From: Bacillota bacterium
GTDB lineage: Bacteria; Bacillota; Clostridia; Christensenellales; SZUA-584
Direction of reading: 5' to 3'
Assembly (NCBI GenBank): GCA_023408075.1
Contig: JAEYKW010000015.1
Location: forward strand, 345,665 to 409,664
Length of the DNA: 64,000 nucleotides
The notes beneath the pieces are model-generated. The model saw nothing but the letters and a program-made list of their open reading frames with translations, was not told the DNA's origin and did not search any database. Position 1 is the stretch's first letter. Every line of letters starts with the position of its first letter. Shown one piece after another: positions 48,743 through 57,151 of the stretch. Position numbers and translations under genes: made by a program.

Positions 48743-50059
48743 CTAATCGTTTTTATTCCGGGCGGCCAGCTTAATCGGCGTACCGGAAAAATCAAAGGTC
48801 TTGCGAATATAGTTCTCGAGATAGCGCATGTAGGAAAAATGCATGATCCGCGCATCGTTGACAAATATCACGAAGTACGGCGGTACAGTCGCCACCTGCG
48901 TTGCATAATAGATTTTCAGTCTGCGCCCCTTGTCGGACGGCGGCTCCACCATCGTTATGGCCTCGCTGATGCACTCGTTCAAAAGCCCGGTGGATATGCG
49001 GCGGAGGCTGTTTTCTTTGGCCTTCAGCAGCGCATCGAACAGGCGGTTCAAACGCTGCCCCGTGAGCGCCGAAATGTAGACCTTCTCCGCATAGCTCATG
49101 AAATTCAGCGCCGACTCGATCTCTTTATTATATTTATTAATCGTATGCGTGTCCTTATCAACCGCATCCCATTTATTCACGGCAACCACGCAGGGTTTCC
49201 CTTCGTCGTGCACGAATCCCGCGATTTTTACATCCTGCTCCGAAATGCCTTCCGTCGCATCGATCATGATGACGACCGCGTCGGCGCGCCGCACCGCAGC
49301 AAACGCGCGTATCACGCTGTACCGCTCTATCGATTTGTCCTCAATGCGCGCCTTTTTGCGTATGCCCGCCGTATCGATCAGCACGAAATCGATGCCTTCG
49401 CGCTTGAAAGGCACATCAATCGCGTCGCGCGTGGTGCCGGCTATTTCCGATACGATGGTGCGTTTCTCGCCGATGATCGCGTTCACGAGCGACGATTTGC
49501 CCGCGTTGGGGCGCCCCACAATCGCAATATGAACGGTCTCGGCCTCTTCCTGCTGCTCCGTCACTTTAAAGTCCGCAATCACGGCATCGAGCAGATCGCC
49601 AAGCCCGAGACCCTGAGCAGACGATATCGCAAAAAGCTGGTCGGTCCCGAGCGAATAAAAATCAAACACGCTCTGCTCGTCCTGCCTGTTGTCCGCTTTG
49701 TTGACCACGGTGATCACCGGCTTATTTGCGCGGCGCAGCATGTCCGCAATTTCATGGTCGGCGGGCAGCACGCCCTGCTTCGCATCCACAAAAAACAGTA
49801 TCACGTCGGCAATATCGACAGCCAGCTCGGCCTGCAGCCGCATCTGCTTTAATATCACGTCCTCGGCGTCCGGGTCGATACCACCTGTATCGATCAGCGT
49901 AAACTCGCGCCCAAGCCACTCCGCATCCGCATAAATCCGGTCGCGCGTCACGCCCGGCGTGTCCTCCACGATGGAAATACGCCGTCCGGCTATTCTGTTA
50001 AAAAAAGTGGATTTCCCCACATTGGGCCGCCCCACAATGGCCACAAACGGCTTTGCCAT
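48743..50059 (-). CDS. der: GTPase Der (EngA)
   Basis: 438 residues with two GTPase domains in tandem: GRPNVGKST...DTGGI...NKAD and GRPNAGKSS...DTAGIRKKAR...NKWDAV. A C-terminal KH-like domain follows. Acts in 50S subunit assembly. The der-plsY order is standard in Firmicutes. Confidence 0.97.
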   Translation of the reverse strand: MAKPFVAIVGRPNVGKSTFFNRIAGRRISIVEDTPGVTRDRIYADAEWLGREFTLIDTGGIDPDAEDVILKQMRLQAELAVDIADVILFFVDAKQGVLPADHEIADMLRRANKPVITVVNKADNRQDEQSVFDFYSLGTDQLFAISSAQGLGLGDLLDAVIADFKVTEQQEEAETVHIAIVGRPNAGKSSLVNAIIGEKRTIVSEIAGTTRDAIDVPFKREGIDFVLIDTAGIRKKARIEDKSIERYSVIRAFAAVRRADAVVIMIDATEGISEQDVKIAGFVHDEGKPCVVAVNKWDAVDKDTHTINKYNKEIESALNFMSYAEKVYISALTGQRLNRLFDALLKAKENSLRRISTGLLNECISEAITMVEPPSDKGRRLKIYYATQVATVPPYFVIFVNDARIMHFSYMRYLENYIRKTFDFSGTPIKLAARNKND

Positions 50060-50074
50060 TCTTCGTCCTCTTTC

Positions 50075-51376
50075 CTATATTCCGCAGATCTGCGAGACCA
50101 GCTGGTAGCCGTCGCAGACGGGTTCCACCTGTACGCCCAGCGTCTGCGACAATTCATCGAGCGTCATGTCGTCCAGAAATACATTATCGTCGCGCAGCGC
50201 CGCAGCGGGTATCAGCAGCTTTTCGCCTAAGTCCTTGCCTTTAAGGGCGCTCACAAAATCGCGCCCGGCCAGCAGCCCCGCCACGGTCACAGCGCCGCCG
50301 AAGGTGATGTTCTTTGCGGCATACACGCGTACGCGCGCGCCCGACAGTGCCGCCGCTCTTTTTGCTATGCTTTCAATGAAAGGAAATGCGTCTTCTCCGG
50401 TCGCAAGGCTGACGTCAGCGCCCGCGCCGCCGCAGCCTTCCAGAGCTTCCTCCGCTTCAGCGAGCAGCGTTGCCACAAGGCCCACGCCATTCTCAATCTG
50501 GGCAAACGATTCATAGTCCTCTGCGGACGGCAGCGGCAGCCCTGCGCGGATATAAAACTCGTCCGACGCAAACACGAACCGCGTTCCGATACTATTTAAA
50601 CATTCTTTCTGCCATTTTTCAACCGTTTTGATTGTCTCTTGCGCCGCGCTTTGAGAAACAGGCTCTATGGGCGTGAGCCCTTCGCGGTGGCCGGTGAGCC
50701 CCACCGGCACCACGGCAAGCGAAGCCGCAGCCGGATACAGTCCGCACAAAAATCGGATGGTCTCCTCAAGCCTCTCCCCGTCGTTGAATCCGGGACAAAC
50801 CACCGCCTGCGCATGAAAGCGGATACCGTGTGATGCCAGCCTTTTAAGCAGCGGGCGTATCGGCACGGCATTTTGATTGCCCAGCATGGCCCGGCGCTGC
50901 GCCTCATCCACCGTATGAACGGAGATATATAAAGGCGACGCCTTGCGCCTGATGATGCGTTTCACTTCGTCGTCGGAGATGACCGAAAGGGTCACATAAT
51001 TGCCCATCACAAGCGAATAGCGCCAGTCTTCATCCTTCACATACAAGCTTTTGCGCATGCCCCTGGGAAGCTGATGAACAAAACAAAACACGCATTTGTT
51101 GCCGCAAACGCGCTTTTTCCCGAGCAGAGGCTCGGTAAACGTAATGCCAAGGTCTTCCTCATCGCCGTTGACAATCAACAGCGTTTTGACGGCACCTTGG
51201 CGCTCTATGCGAATTTTGAGCCGTCGCTGTGCGCAAAAATAGATATAATCGATGTAATCAAGAAGCGGCTCGCCGTTAACAGACACGATTCTGTCGCCCG
51301 GCAATATACCGCCGCGCTGCGCGGCGCTGCCATTCCTGACGCTTTCTACCTCAAACAAACCGGGCTGCCCTTTCAA
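50075..51376 (-). CDS. DUF512 radical SAM protein with PDZ domain
   Basis: 433 residues from a TTG start with a weak ribosome-binding site. The N-terminal PDZ (FEVESVRNGSAAQRGGILPGDRIVSVNGEPLLDYIDYIYF) is followed by the radical SAM iron-sulfur motif RVCGNKCVFCFVHQLP and the DUF512 C-terminus (GTRFVFASDEFYIRAGLPLPSAEDYESFAQIENGVG; DVSLATGEDAFPFI). The family is common in Clostridia and cyanobacteria, without a settled function. It usually lies next to der, as here. Confidence 0.93.
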   Translation of the reverse strand: MKGQPGLFEVESVRNGSAAQRGGILPGDRIVSVNGEPLLDYIDYIYFCAQRRLKIRIERQGAVKTLLIVNGDEEDLGITFTEPLLGKKRVCGNKCVFCFVHQLPRGMRKSLYVKDEDWRYSLVMGNYVTLSVISDDEVKRIIRRKASPLYISVHTVDEAQRRAMLGNQNAVPIRPLLKRLASHGIRFHAQAVVCPGFNDGERLEETIRFLCGLYPAAASLAVVPVGLTGHREGLTPIEPVSQSAAQETIKTVEKWQKECLNSIGTRFVFASDEFYIRAGLPLPSAEDYESFAQIENGVGLVATLLAEAEEALEGCGGAGADVSLATGEDAFPFIESIAKRAAALSGARVRVYAAKNITFGGAVTVAGLLAGRDFVSALKGKDLGEKLLIPAAALRDDNVFLDDMTLDELSQTLGVQVEPVCDGYQLVSQICGI

Positions 51377-51454
51377 CTTTTGTTCGGGCTATTATATACC
51401 ATTCTATTGCCTTGCGCCAGCCTTTGTTGCAGCCAAAAAACACCGGGCTGCATG

Positions 51455-52033
51455 TTATGTTTGCACGGCGGGTGTTTTGTGCCAGGGGCGGGACAGCAGA
51501 TAAGACACGGCGAGACAGGCGACAAAGCTGATGGACGCGATATCCAGCACATCAAAAGCATAAACCGTACGAACAGCCTCTGTCAGCAATGACATGATAT
51601 CGGCGGCCACGCTGTAGATTCCAATCAGCACAGGCGCGAACAGCGGCGCTCTGTTTTTTAAAAAGATAAGCGAAATGAGCGATACCGAAAAAACAAGCAG
51701 CGCGCTGATGAACGAAATGGTATACGAAATGGATACGAACGAGGCTGTGACGGAAATAAGCACCGTCACCATGGCCGCAAGGTAAAAGCGAAAAGTGAAT
51801 ACCCTTTGCACAATCAGATAAACGACAGGCGCAAGGCACATAAATGCACCCGACAGACTGATGCCGATATTTTGTGCAATCATGATCGGCGAGAATACCG
51901 ACAGCAGCGCAGTTATGATGAAATAAAACACAAAACAAGCCCCGCTTAATCCTGCGGCGCTTGTGCTTTTGCGCAGACTGCCGGTCAGATACAGAATCGG
52001 CAGGCCCAACATGATAACCAAAGATATACTCAT
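51455..52033 (-). CDS. Multi-spanning membrane protein, possibly DUF1614-like
   Basis: 192 residues from MSISLVIMLG, with GGGTGG upstream. Six or so hydrophobic segments cover most of the sequence. The pattern APVLIGIYSVAADIMSL followed by DVLDIASISFVACLAVSYLL loosely recalls DUF1614 proteins of Clostridia. It lies between the DUF512 gene and phoU. Function unknown. Confidence 0.6.
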   Translation of the reverse strand: MSISLVIMLGLPILYLTGSLRKSTSAAGLSGACFVFYFIITALLSVFSPIMIAQNIGISLSGAFMCLAPVVYLIVQRVFTFRFYLAAMVTVLISVTASFVSISYTISFISALLVFSVSLISLIFLKNRAPLFAPVLIGIYSVAADIMSLLTEAVRTVYAFDVLDIASISFVACLAVSYLLSRPWHKTPAVQT

Positions 52034-52118
52034 AAATCCACCCTGCTTGCAAACCTTTTGTGTTAGCATGTGTACAGGGCGGGAAAATTATCTATACGGA
52101 AAAAAATACTTCATCCAA

Positions 52119-52775
52119 TCAATCGAGATCCAGCCGTTTTCCCGTGGCGTTGTATACGATGGATTCACAGATGTTTGTGATATGGTCGCCCACGCGCTCA
52201 AGATACCGCGCGATCAGCACAAACGACATCATCTGATTGATGTGTTTGGAGTTCTCCATCACAAAGGTCAACAGCTCACGGTATATCTGCTTAAACAACG
52301 AATCGAGCTGGTTATCGCGCTTTGCCGTCTCAATGGCGAGCTCGCTGTCTCCGGATGCGAATGCGCGCACACTCGACATCAGCATTTCGCACGCGATATC
52401 CGTCATGCGCGGCAGATCGATGAGCGGCTTGATATATTCTTCATCTTTAAGCCGCAGCGCCATTTTAGCAATGCCGACGCCGTAGTCCGCGATGCGCTCC
52501 AAATCCGTCGCCATTTTGATTGAGGCGAATATCACGCGCAGATCGCCCGCAAGGGGCTGCTGCGTCGCAATCAGTGTGATGCACTGCTCTTCTATGTCGA
52601 GCTGAAGATCGTCGATCTCGTCGTCGCTGTCCATAATTTTCTGGGCTCTGTCATAGTCGCGTTCCACGAGCGCCTTCATAGACGATGCGAGCAGCTGTTC
52701 CACGAGCGATCCCATCCGAATAATTTCATGCTTTAAGGCTTCAAGCTGATGGTCGTATTCCACACGTGTTTTCAT
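52119..52775 (-). CDS. phoU: Phosphate signalling protein PhoU
   Basis: 218 residues, two three-helix bundles. DLRVIFASIKMATDLERIADYGVGIAKMAL and LIARYLERVGDHITNICESIVY are the metal-binding ExxxD repeats. PhoU couples PstSCAB transport to the PhoR kinase. Last gene of the pst operon, GGAG before the ATG. Confidence 0.96.
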   Translation of the reverse strand: MKTRVEYDHQLEALKHEIIRMGSLVEQLLASSMKALVERDYDRAQKIMDSDDEIDDLQLDIEEQCITLIATQQPLAGDLRVIFASIKMATDLERIADYGVGIAKMALRLKDEEYIKPLIDLPRMTDIACEMLMSSVRAFASGDSELAIETAKRDNQLDSLFKQIYRELLTFVMENSKHINQMMSFVLIARYLERVGDHITNICESIVYNATGKRLDLD

Positions 52776-52793
52776 GGCTTCACTCCTTATTTA

Positions 52794-53588
52794 TTAGCCG
52801 AACCGGCCCGTTATGTAGTCTTCTGTCCGCTTATCCTGCGGCAGCTGGAAGATCTGGCGCGTGTCGCCCATCTCCACCATATCTCCGAGCAGGAAGAACG
52901 CCGTTTTGTCGGATACGCGCGCCGCCTGCTGCATGTTGTGCGTCACTATGATGATCGTGTATTCCTTTTTAAGCTCTGCAATCAATTCTTCAATCTTGCC
53001 TGTCGAAATCGGGTCGAGCGCGCTGGTCGGTTCATCCATCAGCACGATAGACGGCTCCACCGCGAGCACACGCGCAATGCAAAGCCGCTGCTGCTGGCCG
53101 CCCGACAGCCCGAGCGCCGACTGATGCAGCCTGTCTTTAACCTCGTCCCAGAGCGCCGAATGCTTTAAGCTGCGTTCCACAATGGCTTCCAGCTTCTTTT
53201 TATCACGAAGGCCGTGGACACGCGGGCCGTAGGCGATGTTGTCAAATATGGACATCTCAAACGGATTGGGCTTTTGAAACACCATGCCGACATCCTTGCG
53301 CAGGTATGCGATATCCACGCCGCCCTTATATATATCCGCTCCGTCGATCAATATGTCGCCTTCCACGCGGCACCCCGGAATCAGATCGTTCATTCTGTTG
53401 ATGCACTTTAAAAACGTGGATTTGCCGCAACCCGACGGCCCGATCAGCGCCGACACCTGATTTTCTTCAATGTCCATATTGATGTCTTTAAGCGCCTGAA
53501 AGCTGCCGTAAAACAAATTCAGGCTGTTTACCTTTACCTTAAGGCTGCCGGGTCCGACAGCTTCGTTCATTTTCACTGCTAAATTCAT
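52794..53588 (-). CDS. pstB: Phosphate ABC transporter ATPase
   Basis: 264 residues. Walker A GPSGCGKSTFLKCINRMNDL, signature LSGGQQQRLCIARVLA, Walker B VLMDEPTSALDP and the switch His in VTHNMQQAARVSD. Start overlaps pstA. Confidence 0.97.
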   Translation of the reverse strand: MNLAVKMNEAVGPGSLKVKVNSLNLFYGSFQALKDINMDIEENQVSALIGPSGCGKSTFLKCINRMNDLIPGCRVEGDILIDGADIYKGGVDIAYLRKDVGMVFQKPNPFEMSIFDNIAYGPRVHGLRDKKKLEAIVERSLKHSALWDEVKDRLHQSALGLSGGQQQRLCIARVLAVEPSIVLMDEPTSALDPISTGKIEELIAELKKEYTIIIVTHNMQQAARVSDKTAFFLLGDMVEMGDTRQIFQLPQDKRTEDYITGRFG

Positions 53589-54472
53589 CAGCGTGTCTCC
53601 TTATATCTGTTGATGCGGCGCTCAAACGCGCCCGCAATCAGGTTGAGTATCAGTATAATCACAATCAGCACTGTCGCCGTGCCGTATGCTTTGCCGACGG
53701 ATATTCCCTGTTTGGCCAGCGTATACAGATGAAGCGAGAGCGACCGGGCCGAATCCATCAGACTCTTGGCAATATCCACACCGCTGCCGAGCGTTAGGAA
53801 AAGCGCGGCTGTTTCACCGAATATACGCCCCATGCCGAGTATGATGCCGTTGATGATGCCCGGAGAGGCCGTGGGTATCACAACCTTGCGCATCGTCTGC
53901 CATTTTGTGGCCCCGAGCGCGAGCGAGCCCTCCTTGTATCCGATCGGTACCGTCAGTATCGCCTCTTCGGATGTGCGTATCAGCGTCGGCAGTATCACCA
54001 CGGCGATCGTCGCCGAGCCGCTGAGGAGCGACCAGCTCCATCCGAGCATTTTTGTGAAGAACATCAGCCCGAACAAGCCGAAAATAATGGACGGTATGCC
54101 CGCGAGATTCGTCGTGAAAAACCTGATGACATTGATCAGAAATCCCTGACGCGAATATTCCGTCATGTAGATGGCCGCAAGCACCGAGAGCGGCGCCGCA
54201 AACAGCAGCCCGAGCGCCACAAGATACAGCGTGTTGATAATCACCGGGAAAATACCGCCCTGCCGCCCCGCATCCTGAATGCCCGACGATAAGAACTCCC
54301 ACGATATCTCTTTAATTCCGTTTGTGAAAATGAACCCGAGTATAATGACGAGTACCGCCACCGCGATGCCGGCCGCCAGATACAGCAGGGCAAAAGCTGT
54401 CCGCTGACGTCTGTTTTGTTTGGCTCTGTTTTTAAGCACGAAATCCTTGGTCAGCCATTTTTCCTGATTCAT
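53588..54472 (-). CDS. pstA: Phosphate ABC transporter permease
   Basis: 294 residues with six transmembrane helices. The coupling-loop motif is KEGSLALGATKWQTMRKVVIPTASPGIINGIILGMGRIFGETAAL. Start overlaps pstC by 4 bp. Confidence 0.96.
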   Translation of the reverse strand: MNQEKWLTKDFVLKNRAKQNRRQRTAFALLYLAAGIAVAVLVIILGFIFTNGIKEISWEFLSSGIQDAGRQGGIFPVIINTLYLVALGLLFAAPLSVLAAIYMTEYSRQGFLINVIRFFTTNLAGIPSIIFGLFGLMFFTKMLGWSWSLLSGSATIAVVILPTLIRTSEEAILTVPIGYKEGSLALGATKWQTMRKVVIPTASPGIINGIILGMGRIFGETAALFLTLGSGVDIAKSLMDSARSLSLHLYTLAKQGISVGKAYGTATVLIVIILILNLIAGAFERRINRYKETR

Positions 54473-55341
54473 GATATCACCCGCTTTCTGTTCAGCATCA
54501 TCACCACGGCGTTGATGATCATGATAAATACGAACAACGCGATGCCTGTCGCAAACAGTGCCGAATAATGAGTCGATCCGACCACTGCGTAACCCATTTC
54601 CAGCACGATATTGACCGTCATCGTCCGTACCGGCTCAAATATCGACCCCGGTATAATCGGCGTACTTCCGGCGACCATGATGACCGCCATGGTTTCGCCG
54701 ACCGCTCGGCCGACGCCGAGCACAACGCCCGAAATGATGCCCGACTTGGACGTTGGCAAACACACCTTTTTAATTGTCTGCCATTTGGATGCGCCGAGCG
54801 CGAGCGACCCGTCTTTATACCCGTTGGGCACCGCACGCATCGATACCTCGGCAATCGTGATGATTGTCGGCAGTATCATGATGGCAAGTATCAAGCCTGC
54901 GGCCAGCACCGAGTATCCGGGCCCGAAACCAAAGCTTCTGATGATCGGCACCAGTATGACAAGCCCGAAGAATCCGTAAACGACCGAAGGAATACCCGCC
55001 AGAATTTCAATACACTTGCGAAGCACGATGGCCACCTTTCGCGGCGCAATTTCAGCAAGAAATATGGCACATCCCAGCCCGACAGGAATCCCGATCAGCA
55101 ATGCAATACCCGTTGTGTAAACCGTCCCCACAATCATCGGCAGTATTCCGAATATATCTTTGGTCGGTTTCCATTCCGTGCCCGATAAAAAATCCCACAC
55201 GCCGACGTGTGAGAACAACGGAAGGCCTTCGGCAAAAATCAGGTAAGTGATGAGCAGCACGGCTCCGACGGAAGTCAGGGCACATATCAGCATCACTTTC
55301 TCAATCGTCTTTTCCCCTAGCCTCAGCTTTTTATTCTTCAT
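54469..55341 (-). CDS. pstC: Phosphate ABC transporter permease
   Basis: 290 residues with six transmembrane helices. The coupling loop reads YKDGSLALGASKWQTIKKVCLPTSKSGIISGVVLGVGRAVGETMAVIMV. First gene of a pstCAB-phoU unit with its own PhoP-box-like array upstream, separate from pstS. Confidence 0.96.
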   Translation of the reverse strand: MKNKKLRLGEKTIEKVMLICALTSVGAVLLITYLIFAEGLPLFSHVGVWDFLSGTEWKPTKDIFGILPMIVGTVYTTGIALLIGIPVGLGCAIFLAEIAPRKVAIVLRKCIEILAGIPSVVYGFFGLVILVPIIRSFGFGPGYSVLAAGLILAIMILPTIITIAEVSMRAVPNGYKDGSLALGASKWQTIKKVCLPTSKSGIISGVVLGVGRAVGETMAVIMVAGSTPIIPGSIFEPVRTMTVNIVLEMGYAVVGSTHYSALFATGIALFVFIMIINAVVMMLNRKRVIS

Positions 55342-55415
55342 TCATTTCACCTTAATAACAAAACTATTATTGTATATATTTTAACGCCGGGCTGCCTTGC
55401 TTACAGGTGTAACTA

Positions 55416-55443
55416 TGTAAAGCGTATGTTAAGTTCTTGTAAA
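55416..55443 (-). promoter_or_regulatory. PhoP box array upstream of pstC
   Basis: Minus strand TTTACA, TTAACA, TTTACA in direct repeat with exactly 11-bp periodicity (55438, 55427, 55416), about 75 bp before pstC. This matches the TT(A/T)ACA repeats bound by Gram-positive PhoP. Confidence 0.75.
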
Positions 55444-55796
55444 GTGAAAGAAACGGCAGCCATACAGGCATAGTCTTGCCCTTATGGCATACGGTTAATC
55501 CGAAATCAAAGCAGCGGGTTGAGCGGCGGCATAGCCCCGTCCCAAAAGAATTTCCGTGTATCCCTCTGCTCCATGTTTATGCTGAGCTTCTTTCATTCAC
55601 ACCAGCAAAGTCAACATTGATTAAATAAGGACCGTTGGATTAACGTGCGGATTTCGTGTTCTGCAAGGAGCAAAACAGAGGAATAGCAGCGCTATATCAG
55701 GACAGCGGCATCGCAGGGTGTGAAGTCAGCCGTCAAGCGCGTCCGTAATCATCCGCGTTTACCAAGCAGCCTTGTTTATAGCCAGCCAACAGAAAA

Positions 55797-55820
55797 GGAG
55801 ACGGCTGATCAGCCGTCTCC
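55797..55820 (-). terminator. Terminator of pstS
   Basis: Perfect 10-bp arms GGAGACGGCT/AGCCGTCTCC with a GATC loop, followed by TTTTCTG on the minus strand. It may limit read-through into pstC. Confidence 0.85.
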
Positions 55821-55849
55821 CTGTTCGGGTGCTCATTAAGGTTTAGCCG

Positions 55850-56776
55850 TCAGGGCATTACGTAGCCCTTTTCTTCCATGTAAGAGATCGCTTCGTCGCT
55901 CGTTGTGCACCATTCGATGAATGTGGCCACATCACCGGCGGGCGCACCCATCGTCAGAAGGTTGAACGGACGGGAGTATGTATATTCGCCAGCCACAAGC
56001 TTCTCAACAGTTGCTTCTACGCCGTCAACTGTGATGGAGGTCACTTTGTAGGAAGGAGCGATACCGAGGGACATGTAGCCGATGCCTGTCTTGTCGCCTT
56101 CAATGGCCGTGCCTATCGCGCCGTTGGATTCCTGAATCACGCACATGGTGTCGTCGATCTCAATCTGCTCGCCTTTGTCATCCTTACCAAGGAACAGTGT
56201 CTGGAAAGCTTCACGTGTGCCGGATGTGCTTTCTCTCGAATACAGTGTGATCTTGCCCTTGTCTCCGCCGACTTCGGACCAATCGGTAATCTCGCCTGTG
56301 AAGATGCCCTTGATCTGGTCTTTTGTAAGCTCTTTAACGGAGTTTTCCGCGCTCACGACAACCGCCACACCGTCAACGCACAGTATGGTTGACTGCATAT
56401 CCGGATATGTCGTTTTCTCTTCGTCCTTTAAGTTTCTGGACGCCATGCCGATATCCGCTGTGCCGTCTCCCGCAGCCGTTACGCCTGCGCCGGAGTCAAT
56501 CTGCTCAACGTCGATGGATACGTTCGGGTTCTCTGCGATATACAGTTCAACCAGAGCTTCGAGAACCGGGCCAACCGAGGTAGAACCGGCCGCTTTCAGC
56601 ACAACAGGTTCGGCCGAAGGAGCTTCCGTCGGAGCTTCCGTCGCTTCAACCGAGGGAGCTTCCGTTGCAGCAGGAGCCGAGCTTTCAGCCGACTCAGAAG
56701 GAGCGGCTTGTCCGCATCCAGCAAAAGCCACGATCATCATGGCCGCGAGTGTCACCAGTAAAACAACTTTCTTCAT
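55850..56776 (-). CDS. pstS: Phosphate-binding lipoprotein
   Basis: 308 residues from MKKVVLL, with GGAGGAAAAC upstream. The lipoprotein signal ends AFAGC, then an Ala/Glu/Pro/Ser-rich linker (about residues 20-55). The binding domain has AAGSTSVGPVLEALVELY, IDSGAGVTAAGDGTADIGMASR and YSRESTSGTREAFQTLFLG, all phosphate-contact loops. It delivers phosphate to PstCA. Confidence 0.95.
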   Translation of the reverse strand: MKKVVLLVTLAAMMIVAFAGCGQAAPSESAESSAPAATEAPSVEATEAPTEAPSAEPVVLKAAGSTSVGPVLEALVELYIAENPNVSIDVEQIDSGAGVTAAGDGTADIGMASRNLKDEEKTTYPDMQSTILCVDGVAVVVSAENSVKELTKDQIKGIFTGEITDWSEVGGDKGKITLYSRESTSGTREAFQTLFLGKDDKGEQIEIDDTMCVIQESNGAIGTAIEGDKTGIGYMSLGIAPSYKVTSITVDGVEATVEKLVAGEYTYSRPFNLLTMGAPAGDVATFIEWCTTSDEAISYMEEKGYVMP

Positions 56777-56825
56777 GTTTTCCTCCTTAAGGAATTTAAA
56801 ATCTGGATTGAGTATACAAGAGCTT

Positions 56826-56864
56826 TGTAAAAGACAAATCAAAGCGATGTAAAGCCCATGTAAA
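56826..56864 (-). promoter_or_regulatory. PhoP box array upstream of pstS
   Basis: Four 6-mers at exact 11-bp spacing on the minus strand: TTTACA (56859), TTTACA (56848), TTGATT (56837, degenerate) and TTTACA (56826). It lies 50-90 bp before the pstS start. Confidence 0.8.
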
Positions 56865-57097
56865 ATTCATCACATTTCTTTTATTATGTGCCGTTTATGA
56901 TTCTGCATGAAAAAAACAATCGAATCACGCGGTAAATCGCGTTTTTTTGTTTATACAGTTCTCTTTTGTCACGACGGGCGCGATTGCGCATGCAACGAAT
57001 CACATCGTTGCTTTTTATATCAGAAACCTTAATTCAGCATGGTTTAGCATGATAGCAACTATGAAAGCCGTGCAGGTTTTTCAGCGAAAGCCCATAC

Positions 57098-57126
57098 AAA
57101 AAGCGCCTGCGCAAAACGCAAACGCT
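57098..57126 (-). terminator. Terminator of the FMN-binding protein gene
   Basis: Minus strand AGCGTTTGCG pairs with CGCAGGCGCT (two G-T pairs) around a 5-nt loop, then TTTTTGTATG. Confidence 0.75.
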
Positions 57127-57151
57127 CTTTTGTATGTCGACAAACTTCTTT

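Larger units (their letters stand above)
55342..55849. other. 508-bp gap between pstS and pstC
   Basis: Holds the Pho-box array of pstC (55416-55443) near its left end and the pstS terminator near its right end. The roughly 350 bp between has no gene or clear structure. Confidence 0.55.
56777..57151. other. 375-bp gap upstream of pstS
   Basis: Contains the pstS Pho-box array and the terminator of the FMN protein gene. A short ACGCG/CGCGT hairpin with a plus-strand T run lies near 56926-56950, of unclear use. No gene seen. Confidence 0.5.
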
